A stretch of DNA of 64,000 nt from the NCBI GenBank assembly GCA_002368175.1, contig AP018172.1, positions 7,195,001 through 7,259,000 on the forward strand, read 5' to 3'. Below the pieces are notes generated by a model that was given only the letters and a program-made list of their open reading frames with translations, searched no databases and was not told where the DNA came from. This document shows, in pieces, positions 55,017 through 63,994 of the stretch; positions within the stretch are counted from its first letter, which is position 1, and each line of letters begins with the position of its first letter. A program made the translations under genes and the position numbers. This stretch comes from Calothrix sp. NIES-2098 (lineage in GTDB: Bacteria > Cyanobacteriota > Cyanobacteriia > Cyanobacteriales > Nostocaceae).

Positions 55017-57299
55017 TCACTTTTGTAAAAGCGCGATCGCACAATGCATAATTTTAACTTCATTCACAATCCGTTCTAATTCTGTAGAAAGGGTAGTTTG
55101 TTCGCGCACAGCTTGTAATGTAGGAGTGACAGTGTTGGGATGTGTGGATATTTCTGATATTCGCGCTGTATGTAGCTGTTCAATTTCATTGTGAATTGCT
55201 TCAACATAACTATCTAGTTCTGGTAATGGTTGCGGTGACTGTTGCTGTTGCAGTGCATCAGCTAAATTTTCTAAAACTTGGATAATGGTATCAGCAAGTT
55301 GCTTGAATTCACTAAATTGATAATTGCCGCTAAATTCCCGTAAATGTTCGGCTAAAGTTGTTACTGAACTGAAAAAGGCGCGAATGTAGATCGTTAGCGT
55401 CATGACAGGTTCGACCTCGCCCTGAACGTGACGGGGTTCGCTAAACAATCGTTGTGCAGCCGCCTCAGCGTTGGCGTTTTCTAGTGCCGCTTGATGACGT
55501 AGCGTGCTAATAGAATCAGCAGTATTTTGTTGGGAATTCAGATAATTAGCAATAACTTGTTGAAAGTAGACAAGATTTGCTCGCATTGTTTTTTCTAGTT
55601 GTGTGGGGAGTTGCTGACGTTCCCAACTAGGAAAAAGCAGATAACTACCCAGTAATGCTAACAATCCCCCAGCTAGGCTATCAACAATCCGCAATACTCC
55701 AATTTTCCAGCCACCTGTACTAATAACGTTAAGTAACAGAATGACGACTGGAGTCAGCAGAATGGTAAATATGCTGTAGCTTAAAGGTCGCACTGACATC
55801 GCAGTAAACATCAACAGCAAAATACAAACTGCGATCGCTAATGGATTTTTAATCAGTACGACTAGCGTAATACCGATAATTCCACCTAAGAAAGTACCGA
55901 GAACTCTTTGCACTGTTGTCTGCGATGTTCCGCCAAAATTGGGCTTAAGTGCAACTACAGCAGTTAGCGTTACCCAATAGCCTCTGGGAAGTTGCAATAC
56001 TGAGGCGACTAGTTCGGCAATGGTTGTAATTAAAGCTAAACGTAACGCATGACGAAACAAAACTGAATCAAAAGTCAGGTTATCCCGCAACGTGTCGATG
56101 ATGGAAAAAGGTTCTGGTTGTGCTGGGGGAGAAATTTCTCGACAAATATGACTGCGCCGTTTTCCCGTACTTAAATCTGACACAATTTCAGCATCGGTAT
56201 GAATTTGTTGTGTCAGCTTTGTCAGACTGGTGACAATCTTCCGCAAGTTAACTAAATCAGAATATTCATCAGTTTGAATATCGCTTGTGCGATCGACAAC
56301 TTGACTACGCAATATTTGCCATTGATGTTCTAATGCTTCAATCGTTCGATTCAAATCCCCCAGGTGAACTGAGCTTTTACCTTTGGCGATCGCTTCTGAT
56401 AAAGTTTGCAGTGCAATCGCCAACTCTGCCATTACTTGCGAAATTTCTCTCTGCAAACCAGAAAATAACGGGCGTGGCGATGCGATCGCCAACAGTTCCA
56501 CTGCTGCCACAATAGAATTAATTATTTGGTTGGCATCTTCAATTAAAATTAGTAACTGATTTCCCCGTAAACTCACCGTTCTTTGTCCAGTCCAGACAGC
56601 AGCCCAGGTATTACGGGCAGAAGTTAAATCCTGTGTCACAGTATCCTGAGCTTGCAAAAATTGCTGTGCCCAATCTTGAAGATCCTCCGGATTTAATACC
56701 CTCTGGCTGGCTAATTCGGCAAATTTACTCAATGAGAGATAACAGTTAGCAGCTGCTTGGATGACGGGTATGTAAGGACGTATAACCCACAACCCTAATG
56801 ACAGCACCATTGCCCATATTCCACCAGCCAGACATAATAAGCATTGCAACAGTACAGTAGATAAATCGGGAAATGAAGCAAATCTAGCCAGCGCAACAAC
56901 AAACATAATCGAAATTACCAAGCTGACAGAAGCCGCTAAACTTCCAAAAAGCCCTGCTAAACCTGCGATAAATATGACAATGAATGTTGTGGGAAGAGCT
57001 AACCAAAAGGTGCTGCTAACTAAGTTTGCTAACAGTAACGCTACAGTTACCCCGATAGTTGCTGCTACCATCGCAGTGGCCTTCTGACGATAAGCTCCGC
57101 CCACATCCACCATACTCACGAACATCGCCGCCATAACCGCGATCGCACTTGCAGCACCATGACCTGTTATAATTCCGACTGCAACCGGAACACCTAGCGC
57201 GAACAGAGTCCGCAATCCGTAGGCAAATGCTGGCTTTCCTGGCTTGAGTTGAAACTGCTGTAACAGCCAACTAAGAGAACCTCGATCTGTAGATGGCAT
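55017..57299 (-). CDS. FUSC-family membrane protein (aromatic acid exporter-like)
   Basis: A 760-residue integral membrane protein with two hydrophobic halves (about residues 22-175 and 410-550), each of about six helices, and soluble helical regions in between and at the end. GYWVTLTAVVALKPNFGGTSQTTVQRVLGTFLGG is the recognisable FUSC/YccS signature. Members include the fusaric acid resistance and p-hydroxybenzoic acid efflux proteins; the substrate here is unknown, and no membrane fusion protein is adjacent. Confidence 0.85.
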   Translation of the reverse strand: MPSTDRGSLSWLLQQFQLKPGKPAFAYGLRTLFALGVPVAVGIITGHGAASAIAVMAAMFVSMVDVGGAYRQKATAMVAATIGVTVALLLANLVSSTFWLALPTTFIVIFIAGLAGLFGSLAASVSLVISIMFVVALARFASFPDLSTVLLQCLLCLAGGIWAMVLSLGLWVIRPYIPVIQAAANCYLSLSKFAELASQRVLNPEDLQDWAQQFLQAQDTVTQDLTSARNTWAAVWTGQRTVSLRGNQLLILIEDANQIINSIVAAVELLAIASPRPLFSGLQREISQVMAELAIALQTLSEAIAKGKSSVHLGDLNRTIEALEHQWQILRSQVVDRTSDIQTDEYSDLVNLRKIVTSLTKLTQQIHTDAEIVSDLSTGKRRSHICREISPPAQPEPFSIIDTLRDNLTFDSVLFRHALRLALITTIAELVASVLQLPRGYWVTLTAVVALKPNFGGTSQTTVQRVLGTFLGGIIGITLVVLIKNPLAIAVCILLLMFTAMSVRPLSYSIFTILLTPVVILLLNVISTGGWKIGVLRIVDSLAGGLLALLGSYLLFPSWERQQLPTQLEKTMRANLVYFQQVIANYLNSQQNTADSISTLRHQAALENANAEAAAQRLFSEPRHVQGEVEPVMTLTIYIRAFFSSVTTLAEHLREFSGNYQFSEFKQLADTIIQVLENLADALQQQQSPQPLPELDSYVEAIHNEIEQLHTARISEISTHPNTVTPTLQAVREQTTLSTELERIVNEVKIMHCAIALLQK

Positions 57300-57403
57300 T
57301 ATTTAGGCTGGAGATTGTTAAAAAAAACTAGAGAGCGATCGCTTCTTCAAGAATTGTAACTAGATATGACTGTGCGGCGAATAGTTATTGTCAATCTCTC
57401 GAC

Positions 57404-57697
57404 TTCAAAGCTTCATCATTGGACTTCCGAACACGAATTGTCGAGTCAAAAAGGCGATTGTTGAAGTTCAGAACACAAATTGTCGAGTAAAAAAGGCGAT
57501 CATTCGAGTTCGGAACACGAATTGTCGAGCAAAAAAGGCGATCGTTCGGCTTCAGAGCTTCACAGTTTGACTTCCGAACACGAATTGTCGAGTAAAAAGG
57601 GCGATCGTTCGGCTTCCGAACACAAATTGTCGAGTTAAAAGCGCGATCGTTTTCACTTGAAACAGGAATTGTCGAGCAAAAAGGGCGATCGCTTGTT
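57404..57697. repeat. Array of a 42-bp direct repeat containing GCGATCG
   Basis: Six copies of a unit with the core AATTGTCGAG start at 57436, 57478, 57520, 57583, 57625 and 57667. The spacing is exactly 42 bases except one step of 63 (42+21), where a 21-base piece resembling the array's first bases is inserted. Each unit also contains AAAAGGCGATCG and TTCCGAACACG-like parts. It is not a CRISPR array because there are no unique spacers. Two more copies lie at 58569 and 58611. Confidence 0.85.
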
Positions 57698-57838
57698 GTT
57701 TACGATGCGATCGCTGGTAATCTCGTTGCATTGTATATTTACAGGAAATTTAGCAACAAAAAAATCTCTCTTCGTGCTTTCCTAATTGCCCAAGCATTGA
57801 GACACACTATGATTAAAACTAAAGTCTCTAAGAAAATT

Positions 57839-58051
57839 ATGTTAGATGAAACGAATCTTGAACAGCGTTTAGCGACTCTTGAACAAACAGTCGCGGATCT
57901 CAAACGTCGAGTTATAGATGCACCTACCTCTAGTAATTGGCTGGAGAAAGTTATTGGCTCAATCTCGGATGAACCAGCATTTTTGGAAGCTTTAGAGTAT
58001 GGTCGGTCATTACGCCACGCTGACATATTTACTGATGAAGCTGGCGAGTAA
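57839..58051 (+). CDS. VapB-like antitoxin
   Basis: A small acidic/helical protein (70 residues from ATG 57839) with a coiled-coil start LEQRLATLEQTVADLKRRV and an end SWLEKVIGSISDEPAFLEALEYGRSLRHAD, typical of cyanobacterial antitoxins placed directly before PIN-domain toxins. Its stop is 2 bases before the GTG of the toxin gene, so they form one operon. The frame is open to 57731; ATG 57809 is an alternative start. Quoted residues come from the sequence; the family name is by context. Confidence 0.7.
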   Translation: MLDETNLEQRLATLEQTVADLKRRVIDAPTSSNWLEKVIGSISDEPAFLEALEYGRSLRHADIFTDEAGE

Positions 58052-58053
58052 CT

Positions 58054-58482
58054 GTGAGATATCTATTCGACACCGACCATATCAGTTTTCTTCAACGACG
58101 TTCAGGATCGGAATTTTTAATATTAGCTGCTCGTATTGCCCAGTATCAACCTACAGATTTTGCTTTTTCTATCGTTAGTTTCCATGAGCAAGTAATTGGC
58201 GCTCATACCTTTATTACTCGTTCCCAAACACCAGGTGATGTAGTTCGGGGATATACTCTGCTAATGGAAATCATTTGGGGGTTTTCCGCAGCACCAATTT
58301 TACCATTTGATGCTGGAGCAGTCGCCATATTTGAAGGATTAAGAGCGCAAAGAGTTCGCATCGCCACGATGGATTTAAGAATAGCTGCGATCGCACTTTC
58401 ACGGGGCTTAGTATTATTGACTCGCAACACTAGCGACTTTAGCAAAGTTCCAAACTTGATAACACAGGATTGGACAGTGTAA
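58054..58482 (+). CDS. VapC-like PIN-domain toxin
   Basis: A 142-residue PIN-domain RNase. The N-terminal acidic motif FDTDH (D6, D8), an intermediate Glu in SFHEQVIG, and the later TMDLRIAAIALSRGLVLLTRNTSDF (Asp near 107 and Asp near 130) are the usual four acidic positions. GTG 58054 follows the antitoxin stop at once. VapC-type toxins cut tRNA or rRNA and are neutralised by their antitoxin. Both array copies of the 42-bp repeat flank this pair. Confidence 0.85.
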   Translation: MRYLFDTDHISFLQRRSGSEFLILAARIAQYQPTDFAFSIVSFHEQVIGAHTFITRSQTPGDVVRGYTLLMEIIWGFSAAPILPFDAGAVAIFEGLRAQRVRIATMDLRIAAIALSRGLVLLTRNTSDFSKVPNLITQDWTV

Positions 58483-58564
58483 ACTCCACAGTGAACTAAA
58501 CAGTCAAAAACATACCCTTGACCCTCACTGTTCAGCTTTTGAACTCGAAACTTGCACCTTGTAA

Positions 58565-58640
58565 CACCAATTGTCGAGTTCAAAAGGCGATACTTCGACC
58601 TCTGAACACAAATTGTCGAGTAAAAAGCGCGATCGCTTGA
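58565..58640. repeat. Two more copies of the 42-bp repeat
   Basis: Core AATTGTCGAG at 58569-58578 and 58611-58620, again exactly 42 bases apart and with the same AAAAGGCGAT-like continuation. They lie between the plus-strand VapC-like gene and the minus-strand MazF gene. Confidence 0.85.
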
Positions 58641-58653
58641 CTTTTAACCCTCT

Positions 58654-58983
58654 TCAATCGGCAAACATCTCAGCTAAGATATCGATAACTGCTCTTTGCT
58701 CATCAGAACTAATCGTACCGAGACGATTAATTAATCGAGTTTTATCTACTGTGCGAATTTGATCTAGAACAATCTGCCTATCTTTGTCTTGAAAGCGACA
58801 AGCTACCCTTGTGGGATATGGCTGACCTTTTGTAGTCATAGGTGCAACAATGACCGTAGCAATATGACGGTTCATCTCGTCTGGTGAAATCACTACACAG
58901 GGACGTGTTTTTTTAATTTCAGTGCCAATAGTGGGATCGAGATTAACAAGGAACACATCAAAACGCTTGATTACCATTGCCAT
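58654..58983 (-). CDS. mazF: MazF/PemK-family endoribonuclease toxin
   Basis: A 109-residue MazF-like mRNA interferase: MVIKRFDVFLVNLDPTIGTEIKKTRPCVVISPDEMN, VIVAPMTTKG and the VLDQIRTVDKTRLI strand typical of the family. The first ATG pair lies within the end of the antitoxin gene (13-base overlap), a usual mazEF arrangement. The toxin would cut mRNA at short sequence motifs when free of its antitoxin. Confidence 0.93.
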   Translation of the reverse strand: MAMVIKRFDVFLVNLDPTIGTEIKKTRPCVVISPDEMNRHIATVIVAPMTTKGQPYPTRVACRFQDKDRQIVLDQIRTVDKTRLINRLGTISSDEQRAVIDILAEMFAD

Positions 58984-59231
58984 TCAGCCCGATCCCAGTC
59001 TGTTGTATTAACGTCATCTAAGAGAACATCATCGTGCCGTTCTGCCATTGTGGCAAAAGCTTCGTCCCACCCAACCCGTAATTTTGATGCTGGACGAAGA
59101 ATTAAGCGATCGCCATGCACCTCAATTTCCACCTCTGTACTAATACCACTTTGCTCTAACAGAGGTTTGGGAATACGAATACCTTGAGAATTACCGATTT
59201 TCACTATTCTGGTTCTAATAGCTGCGCCCAT
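58971..59231 (-). CDS. mazE: MazE-family (AbrB/SpoVT-fold) antitoxin
   Basis: An 86-residue antitoxin. Its N-terminus, IRTRIVKIGNSQGIRIPKPLLEQSG, is the swapped-hairpin AbrB/MazE DNA-binding fold, followed by an acidic C-terminal tail (RHDDVLLDDVNTTDWDRAEWQW) for toxin binding. I chose ATG 59231 (MGAAIRT), because upstream codons to 59276 look non-coding. It overlaps mazF by 13 bases. Confidence 0.9.
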   Translation of the reverse strand: MGAAIRTRIVKIGNSQGIRIPKPLLEQSGISTEVEIEVHGDRLILRPASKLRVGWDEAFATMAERHDDVLLDDVNTTDWDRAEWQW

Positions 59232-59512
59232 GTTGAGGTCACTTTGGAAATAATGGTAATTACATTGTAGGCACAAGTGAATAAATTCTCAAGAGCAGCA
59301 AACAAATAGGCGATCGCGGCATCAATTTTTTCTCTAACATTCTTTACCCCAAATCTCTCAGGAATAATTTCTGCTGAGAAAACTGATCTCCTTGGAGAAG
59401 AAACCAGGATAATGAAGCATAATTAACATTTATAGCTTTGAATTACCAGCCACAAGCAAGCAGCTAAAATGCTGATTAATCAAAGCTTTCGATTCAACTC
59501 CACAAATTGACT

Positions 59513-60535
59513 ATGAATCCAGAACCAGTCAAAAGTTCTCACAATATTTCGCCAGCGATACGAGTAGGAGTACTGGGTTTCGGCGGACTCGGACAAGCAG
59601 CCGCCAAGGTACTTGCTGGCAAACGGGAAATGATTTTAGTAGCAGTGGCAGATCAAAAGGGCTTCGCTTATGCTGCTGAAGGTTTAAATGTTAAAGAATG
59701 TATTGCAACCTACCAATCTCAAGGTTCGGTGGGTTATTTAGAACCAGTTGGAACTTTAACAAATAACAGCATTCAAGATTTAATCGATACTCAACAACCT
59801 GTGGATGGGTATTTTCTGGCTTTACCCAATTTACCCAATGACTTTATTCCTTTTGTGGCCAAGCAGTTTATCGCCGCAGGTTGGCATGGGGTGCTAGTAG
59901 ATGCAATTAAGCGCACCAGTGCTGTAGAACAACTACTAGCAATGAAAGAAGAACTGCAAGCCGCCGGTATCACTTACATGACAGGATGTGGCGCGACACC
60001 TGGATTATTAACAGCCGCAGCCGCTTTAGCCGCCCAAAGCTACGCCGAAATTCACAAAGTTGAAATTACCTTTGGGGTAGGAATTGCTAACTGGGAAGCT
60101 TACCGCGCCACTGTTCGCGAAGACATCGGCCATATGCCTGGTTACTCAGTGGAAGCTGCTAGGGCGATGAGTGATGCGGAAGTAGAAGCACTACTAGATA
60201 AGACTAACGGTGTGCTGACTTTAGAGAAAATGGAACACGCCGATGATGTGATGCTAGAATTTGCCGGAATATGCGATCGCGATCGCGTTACTGTTGGTGG
60301 TGTAGTGGATACGCGCAATCCTAAAAAGCCTCTCAGTACCAACGTTAAGGTTACAGGGCGTACTTTTGAAGGGAAAATTTCCACCCATACCTTTACATTA
60401 GGCGATGAAACCAGTATGGCAGCCAATGTCTGCGGCCCAGCTTTTGGTTATCTCAAAGCTGGTCAGCAATTGCACCAACGCAACATCTATGGAATTTTTA
60501 CGGCTGCGGAAATTATGCCGCAATTTGTGAAGTAA
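59513..60535 (+). CDS. Saccharopine dehydrogenase-like oxidoreductase
   Basis: A 340-residue NAD(P)-binding oxidoreductase: RVGVLGFGGLGQAAAKVLAG is the Rossmann dinucleotide motif (about residues 18-37) and TYMTGCGATPGLLTAAAALAA the substrate loop. The family is common in cyanobacteria and is annotated as saccharopine dehydrogenase-like, but true saccharopine activity is unlikely, so its substrate is unknown. I chose ATG 59513; TTG 59507 is in frame. It is monocistronic, with a hairpin after the stop (60611-60634). Confidence 0.8.
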   Translation: MNPEPVKSSHNISPAIRVGVLGFGGLGQAAAKVLAGKREMILVAVADQKGFAYAAEGLNVKECIATYQSQGSVGYLEPVGTLTNNSIQDLIDTQQPVDGYFLALPNLPNDFIPFVAKQFIAAGWHGVLVDAIKRTSAVEQLLAMKEELQAAGITYMTGCGATPGLLTAAAALAAQSYAEIHKVEITFGVGIANWEAYRATVREDIGHMPGYSVEAARAMSDAEVEALLDKTNGVLTLEKMEHADDVMLEFAGICDRDRVTVGGVVDTRNPKKPLSTNVKVTGRTFEGKISTHTFTLGDETSMAANVCGPAFGYLKAGQQLHQRNIYGIFTAAEIMPQFVK

Positions 60536-60610
60536 TTTCTTGTCCGCAAAAATACAAAAACTTACGTATTATTGCGGCTAATCGATTCTGTGGAACCATT
60601 AGCGAAATTT

Positions 60611-60634
60611 TAAGTAGGGCATTTGCCCTACTTA
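60611..60634. terminator. Perfect hairpin between convergent genes
   Basis: AAGTAGGGC / GCCCTACTT form a perfect stem (60612-60620 with 60625-60633) around a 4-base ATTT loop. It lies between the ends of the plus-strand oxidoreductase gene and the minus-strand fcl gene and may terminate both. Confidence 0.7.
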
Positions 60635-60649
60635 AACTATTTATGTATT

Positions 60650-61594
60650 TTATGCAGCGTTTTGCCGATACCACTCAATGGTATTCTTTAGCCCCTCTCG
60701 GAAGCTGACTTGGGCAGTGAAATTAAAAGCTTGCTTTGCCCTTTCGGTATCTAAACAACGGCGAGGTTGACCGTTAGGTTTATCTGTTTCCCAAACAATT
60801 TCCCCGTCAAACTCCATGAGTTCGCAAATCAGAGTAATTAAATCCTTAATAGAGATTTCATACCCTGTTCCTAGGTTCACTGGTTCAGCATCGTTATAGA
60901 ATTGCGTACCCATAACAATCCCTCTAGCCGCATCTTGAGAATAGAGGAACTCACGGGTCGGACTACCATCACCCCAAACAGGAAGTTGCTTTTCGCCTTT
61001 AACTTGAGCTTCGTGAACTTTGCGAATTAACGCCGGAATCACATGGGAACTTCTGGGGTCAAAGTTATCTTCCGGCCCGTATAAATTCACGGGTAGAAGG
61101 TAAATGCCGTTAAAGTTATACTGCTGGCGATAAGCTTGCAGCTGGACTAACAGTGCTTTTTTGGCAACGCCGTAGGGAGCATTGGTTTCTTCTGGATAAC
61201 CATTCCACAGGTCATCTTCTTTGAAAGGCACCGGGGTAAATTTGGGATAAGCGCAGATAGTGCCAACACAGACGAATTTTTCTACTCCAGCTTGATAGGC
61301 AGCATGAATTAGCTGAGTCCCCATAATCAAGTTGTCGTAGAATAACTCTGCTGGTTTTTCGCGGTTGAGGCCGATACCGCCAACGTGAGCTGCTAAATGA
61401 ATGACAATATCTTGTTGGTCAACTACACGTTGGTTATTTTCCCAGACACGCAGATCGCACTCACGCGATCGCGGTACTGTAATTTTATTGATATCAGCCC
61501 CTGCCTGACACAGCTGATCGATTACTTGACGACCTAGGAAACCCGATCCACCAGTAACGAGAATCCGTTTATTTTTTAGTTCTAAGGCAGTCAT
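60650..61594 (-). CDS. fcl: GDP-L-fucose synthase
   Basis: A 314-residue SDR epimerase-reductase that makes GDP-L-fucose from GDP-4-keto-6-deoxymannose. Visible are RILVTGGSGFLGRQV (NADP-binding), the catalytic Ser region CVGTICAYP, the Tyr-Lys pair in APYGVAKKALLVQ and LYGPEDNFDPRSSHVIPALIRK. It lies directly after gmd on the same strand (27 bases between), the usual order for GDP-fucose synthesis. Confidence 0.95.
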   Translation of the reverse strand: MTALELKNKRILVTGGSGFLGRQVIDQLCQAGADINKITVPRSRECDLRVWENNQRVVDQQDIVIHLAAHVGGIGLNREKPAELFYDNLIMGTQLIHAAYQAGVEKFVCVGTICAYPKFTPVPFKEDDLWNGYPEETNAPYGVAKKALLVQLQAYRQQYNFNGIYLLPVNLYGPEDNFDPRSSHVIPALIRKVHEAQVKGEKQLPVWGDGSPTREFLYSQDAARGIVMGTQFYNDAEPVNLGTGYEISIKDLITLICELMEFDGEIVWETDKPNGQPRRCLDTERAKQAFNFTAQVSFREGLKNTIEWYRQNAA

Positions 61595-61621
61595 ATTTTT
61601 ATCCTCAGCAGTGTGTGTGAA

Positions 61622-62701
61622 TCAAAAGTGGAGAGCGCCCAGTTGTTGCCGAACAGTCGCAATATCATTTAATACAGATGAACCACTTCCATTCGCCGCA
61701 GTAACGCCAAGTGCCTGTAGGTCTGCTTCCACCATCAGCGCTACCAGTCCTTCAAAAGTTACCGATGGTGTCCAACCTAACTTTTGGCGTGCCTTAGTAG
61801 CATCACCAATTAATAACTCTACTTCAGCAGGGCGAAGATAGCGCTCATCAAACTCTACATAATCTTGCCAACGGAGATTTACATGACTAAATGCTAACTC
61901 CAAAAATTCCCGTACAGAATGGGTTTCACCAGTCGCAATTACGTAATCATCTGGTTGCTCTTGCTGCAACATTAGCCACATAGCTCTGACGTAATCCTTG
62001 GCATAGCCCCAATCTCGCTTGGCATCCAGATTGCCCATATAAAGCTTTTTCTGTTTACCAGCAACAATTTGCGCCACAGCCCTAGTAATTTTACGGGTAA
62101 CAAAAGTTTCACCGCGTCGTGGTGATTCGTGATTAAAAAGTATACCATTACAAGCAAACAACGAATAAGATTCACGGTAATTTACCGTCTGCCAATGAGC
62201 ATAAACTTTTGCACAGGCATAAGGACTACGGGGATAGAAAGGCGTGGTTTCACTTTGAGGCACTGCTTGCACTAAACCATACATTTCGGAAGAACCAGCT
62301 TGATAAAAGCGCACTTGAATTCCAGTACGCCGCTGGTAATCCCGAATTGCTTCCAACAAACGTAGTGTTCCCATCCCGACAGCATCTACTGTATATTCTG
62401 GTGAATCAAAGCTCACTCTTACATGGGATTGCGCACCTAGATTGTAGATTTCTTGTGGCTGTACTTCTTCTAAAATCCGGCGTAGTGTCGTACCATCTGT
62501 CAAATCGCCATAGTGTAGAAATAACCGCACGCCCTCTTTGTGAGGATCTTCATACATATGATCGATGCGGTCTGTGTTAAAGGTAGAAGTCCGGCGAATA
62601 ATACCATGAACCTCGTAACCTTGCTCTAGCAAAAACTCACTCAGATATGAACCATCTTGACCAGTAATACCGGTAATTAATGCTCGTTTCTGTTGCGTCA
62701 T
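61622..62701 (-). CDS. gmd: GDP-mannose 4,6-dehydratase
   Basis: A 359-residue SDR dehydratase converting GDP-D-mannose to GDP-4-keto-6-deoxy-D-mannose. It contains RALITGITGQDGSYLSEFLLEQGYEVHG, the catalytic region GSSEMYG, YPRSPYACAKVYAHW (Tyr-x-x-x-Lys) and LFNHESPRRGETFVTRKI. I chose ATG 62701 because upstream codons (to 62758) are not part of the family. Together with fcl it supplies GDP-fucose, probably for exopolysaccharide or glycan synthesis. Confidence 0.96.
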   Translation of the reverse strand: MTQQKRALITGITGQDGSYLSEFLLEQGYEVHGIIRRTSTFNTDRIDHMYEDPHKEGVRLFLHYGDLTDGTTLRRILEEVQPQEIYNLGAQSHVRVSFDSPEYTVDAVGMGTLRLLEAIRDYQRRTGIQVRFYQAGSSEMYGLVQAVPQSETTPFYPRSPYACAKVYAHWQTVNYRESYSLFACNGILFNHESPRRGETFVTRKITRAVAQIVAGKQKKLYMGNLDAKRDWGYAKDYVRAMWLMLQQEQPDDYVIATGETHSVREFLELAFSHVNLRWQDYVEFDERYLRPAEVELLIGDATKARQKLGWTPSVTFEGLVALMVEADLQALGVTAANGSGSSVLNDIATVRQQLGALHF

Positions 62702-63307
62702 GCCTAGGGATTCCTTTGTTATCTTCAGTAAAAAAAAGTTACAGCCTAACTGATACAAGCTAGCAGTTAATCACTAAATTGCCTAATGGGAAACCTACGA
62801 ATCTTCCCCATCACTGTAAATTTAAAGTAAATAAATATACTTATATAAATTTATTTAATAAGCATTTTGGCTGTATAAAGGGCAAAATTCTGGCATTTTT
62901 ATCTAAAATTTTGATATATCTTTACCAAAACTTTATATTAAGCAGTATTTTATTAAGCCTGAATAATTTTTCGGAAAGATTATTTTTTATTAAGATAAAA
63001 ATATTCAGCGTTAAGATACTATGCGTTTAAATTTTATACTTAGCACTTGAGTTTTCAAGAGAAGCTAGCGTTTATAGCGATCTATGTTCTCAAGTTGGGG
63101 AACTACACAACGCCGCAGATCCTCAAGGCTGAACTGCCGATGCTGCTAATACCACGGTTCTGTCTGTTCTCCACTGGAACAGCCCTAAAGCAAAATTATT
63201 AAATTTAGACGCACATAAGCTTAGTTGTTTTAATTATTGAAAGTGGCTCAGTAATTCTGATTTAGGGGCATTAACTGCCCCACAGAATCTACTGTTTAAG
63301 TATTTTT
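62702..63307. other. Gene-free region between gmd and the sugar transferase
   Basis: About 600 AT-rich bases. The frame at 62779-63030 (plus) is AT-rich with low-complexity content and no ribosome site and is not called. The segment 63060-63200 is less AT-rich and could be a decayed coding remnant, but I cannot identify it. The gmd promoter is presumably at 62702-62800. Confidence 0.45.
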
Positions 63308-63994
63308 TCAGTAGGCTCCATTATTTTTAGGCATAATAACTACATCAATTGTTTTCAAGATGATCCATAAATCGAGCCAAAAAGTTCTAAATTTGACATA
63401 ATGTAGGTCTATTTGAACTCTTCTAGGATAGGGAATGTCATTGCGCCCAGAAACTTGCCACAATCCTGTAATTCCCGGACGGATCGTTAAAATCCGATCG
63501 ATGTGGTAGCCATATTTGGGAAGTTCTTCAGCTACTAAAGGTCGCGGGCCAACAACACTCATATCCCCTTTTAAAACATTCCAGAACTGGGGAAATTCAT
63601 CTAAGCTAGTAATTCGCAAAAACCGCCCAATTTTAGTAATTCTGGGGTCATGTTTAAGCTTAAAGCTGCTTTCAAATTCTTGCCGCATCTGCGGGGATGT
63701 TTCCATCATTTGTACGAGAATTTCATCAGCATTGCTCACCATTGTGCGAAATTTAATACAATTAAAGGGCTTGTAGTTTTTACCTACCCTTTCTTGTACA
63801 TAAAAAATCGGACCTTCTGAGCTGCAAGCAATCAGTAAGGCCAGGATTAAGTACACAGGGAAAAATACGATCAAAACAAACAGAGAAAACACAATATCAA
63901 ACAGGCGCTTGGCAAACTCTCCGTTTAAACCTTGAAAAGACAAACCTTTGGGTTTTATCCTAGGAGTCTTTTTTTGTTGGCCCCTTTTTAACAA
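63308..63994 (-). CDS. Sugar transferase (polyprenyl-phosphate sugar-1-phosphate transferase), possibly cut by the window edge
   Basis: A 228-residue bacterial sugar transferase that loads the first sugar onto undecaprenyl phosphate for polysaccharide assembly. One hydrophobic segment (about residues 33-57) precedes the catalytic domain: FNCIKFRTMVSNADEI, LRITSLDEFPQFWNVLKGDMSVVGPRP and RPGITGLWQVSGRNDIPYPRRV. The C-terminus ends within the family. The 5' end reads to TTG 63994 and remains open to the window edge, so the true start may be outside. It fits an exopolysaccharide cluster together with gmd and fcl. Confidence 0.9.
   Translation of the reverse strand: MLKRGQQKKTPRIKPKGLSFQGLNGEFAKRLFDIVFSLFVLIVFFPVYLILALLIACSSEGPIFYVQERVGKNYKPFNCIKFRTMVSNADEILVQMMETSPQMRQEFESSFKLKHDPRITKIGRFLRITSLDEFPQFWNVLKGDMSVVGPRPLVAEELPKYGYHIDRILTIRPGITGLWQVSGRNDIPYPRRVQIDLHYVKFRTFWLDLWIILKTIDVVIMPKNNGAY

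Noticed and set aside
57388..57570. A 60-codon frame reading through the 42-bp repeats as repeating 14-residue units
   Set aside because: The periodicity follows from the repeat length being a multiple of three. There is no ribosome site, it ends in the middle of the array, and other frames are equally open in parts.
57404..57697. Possible CRISPR array
   Set aside because: The units are adjacent with the same sequence throughout the 42-base period and have no unique spacers; no cas genes are present.
62779..63030. An 83-codon frame upstream of gmd
   Set aside because: Mostly Ile/Leu/Phe/Lys from AT-rich DNA, with no conserved look; it lies in the expected promoter region.
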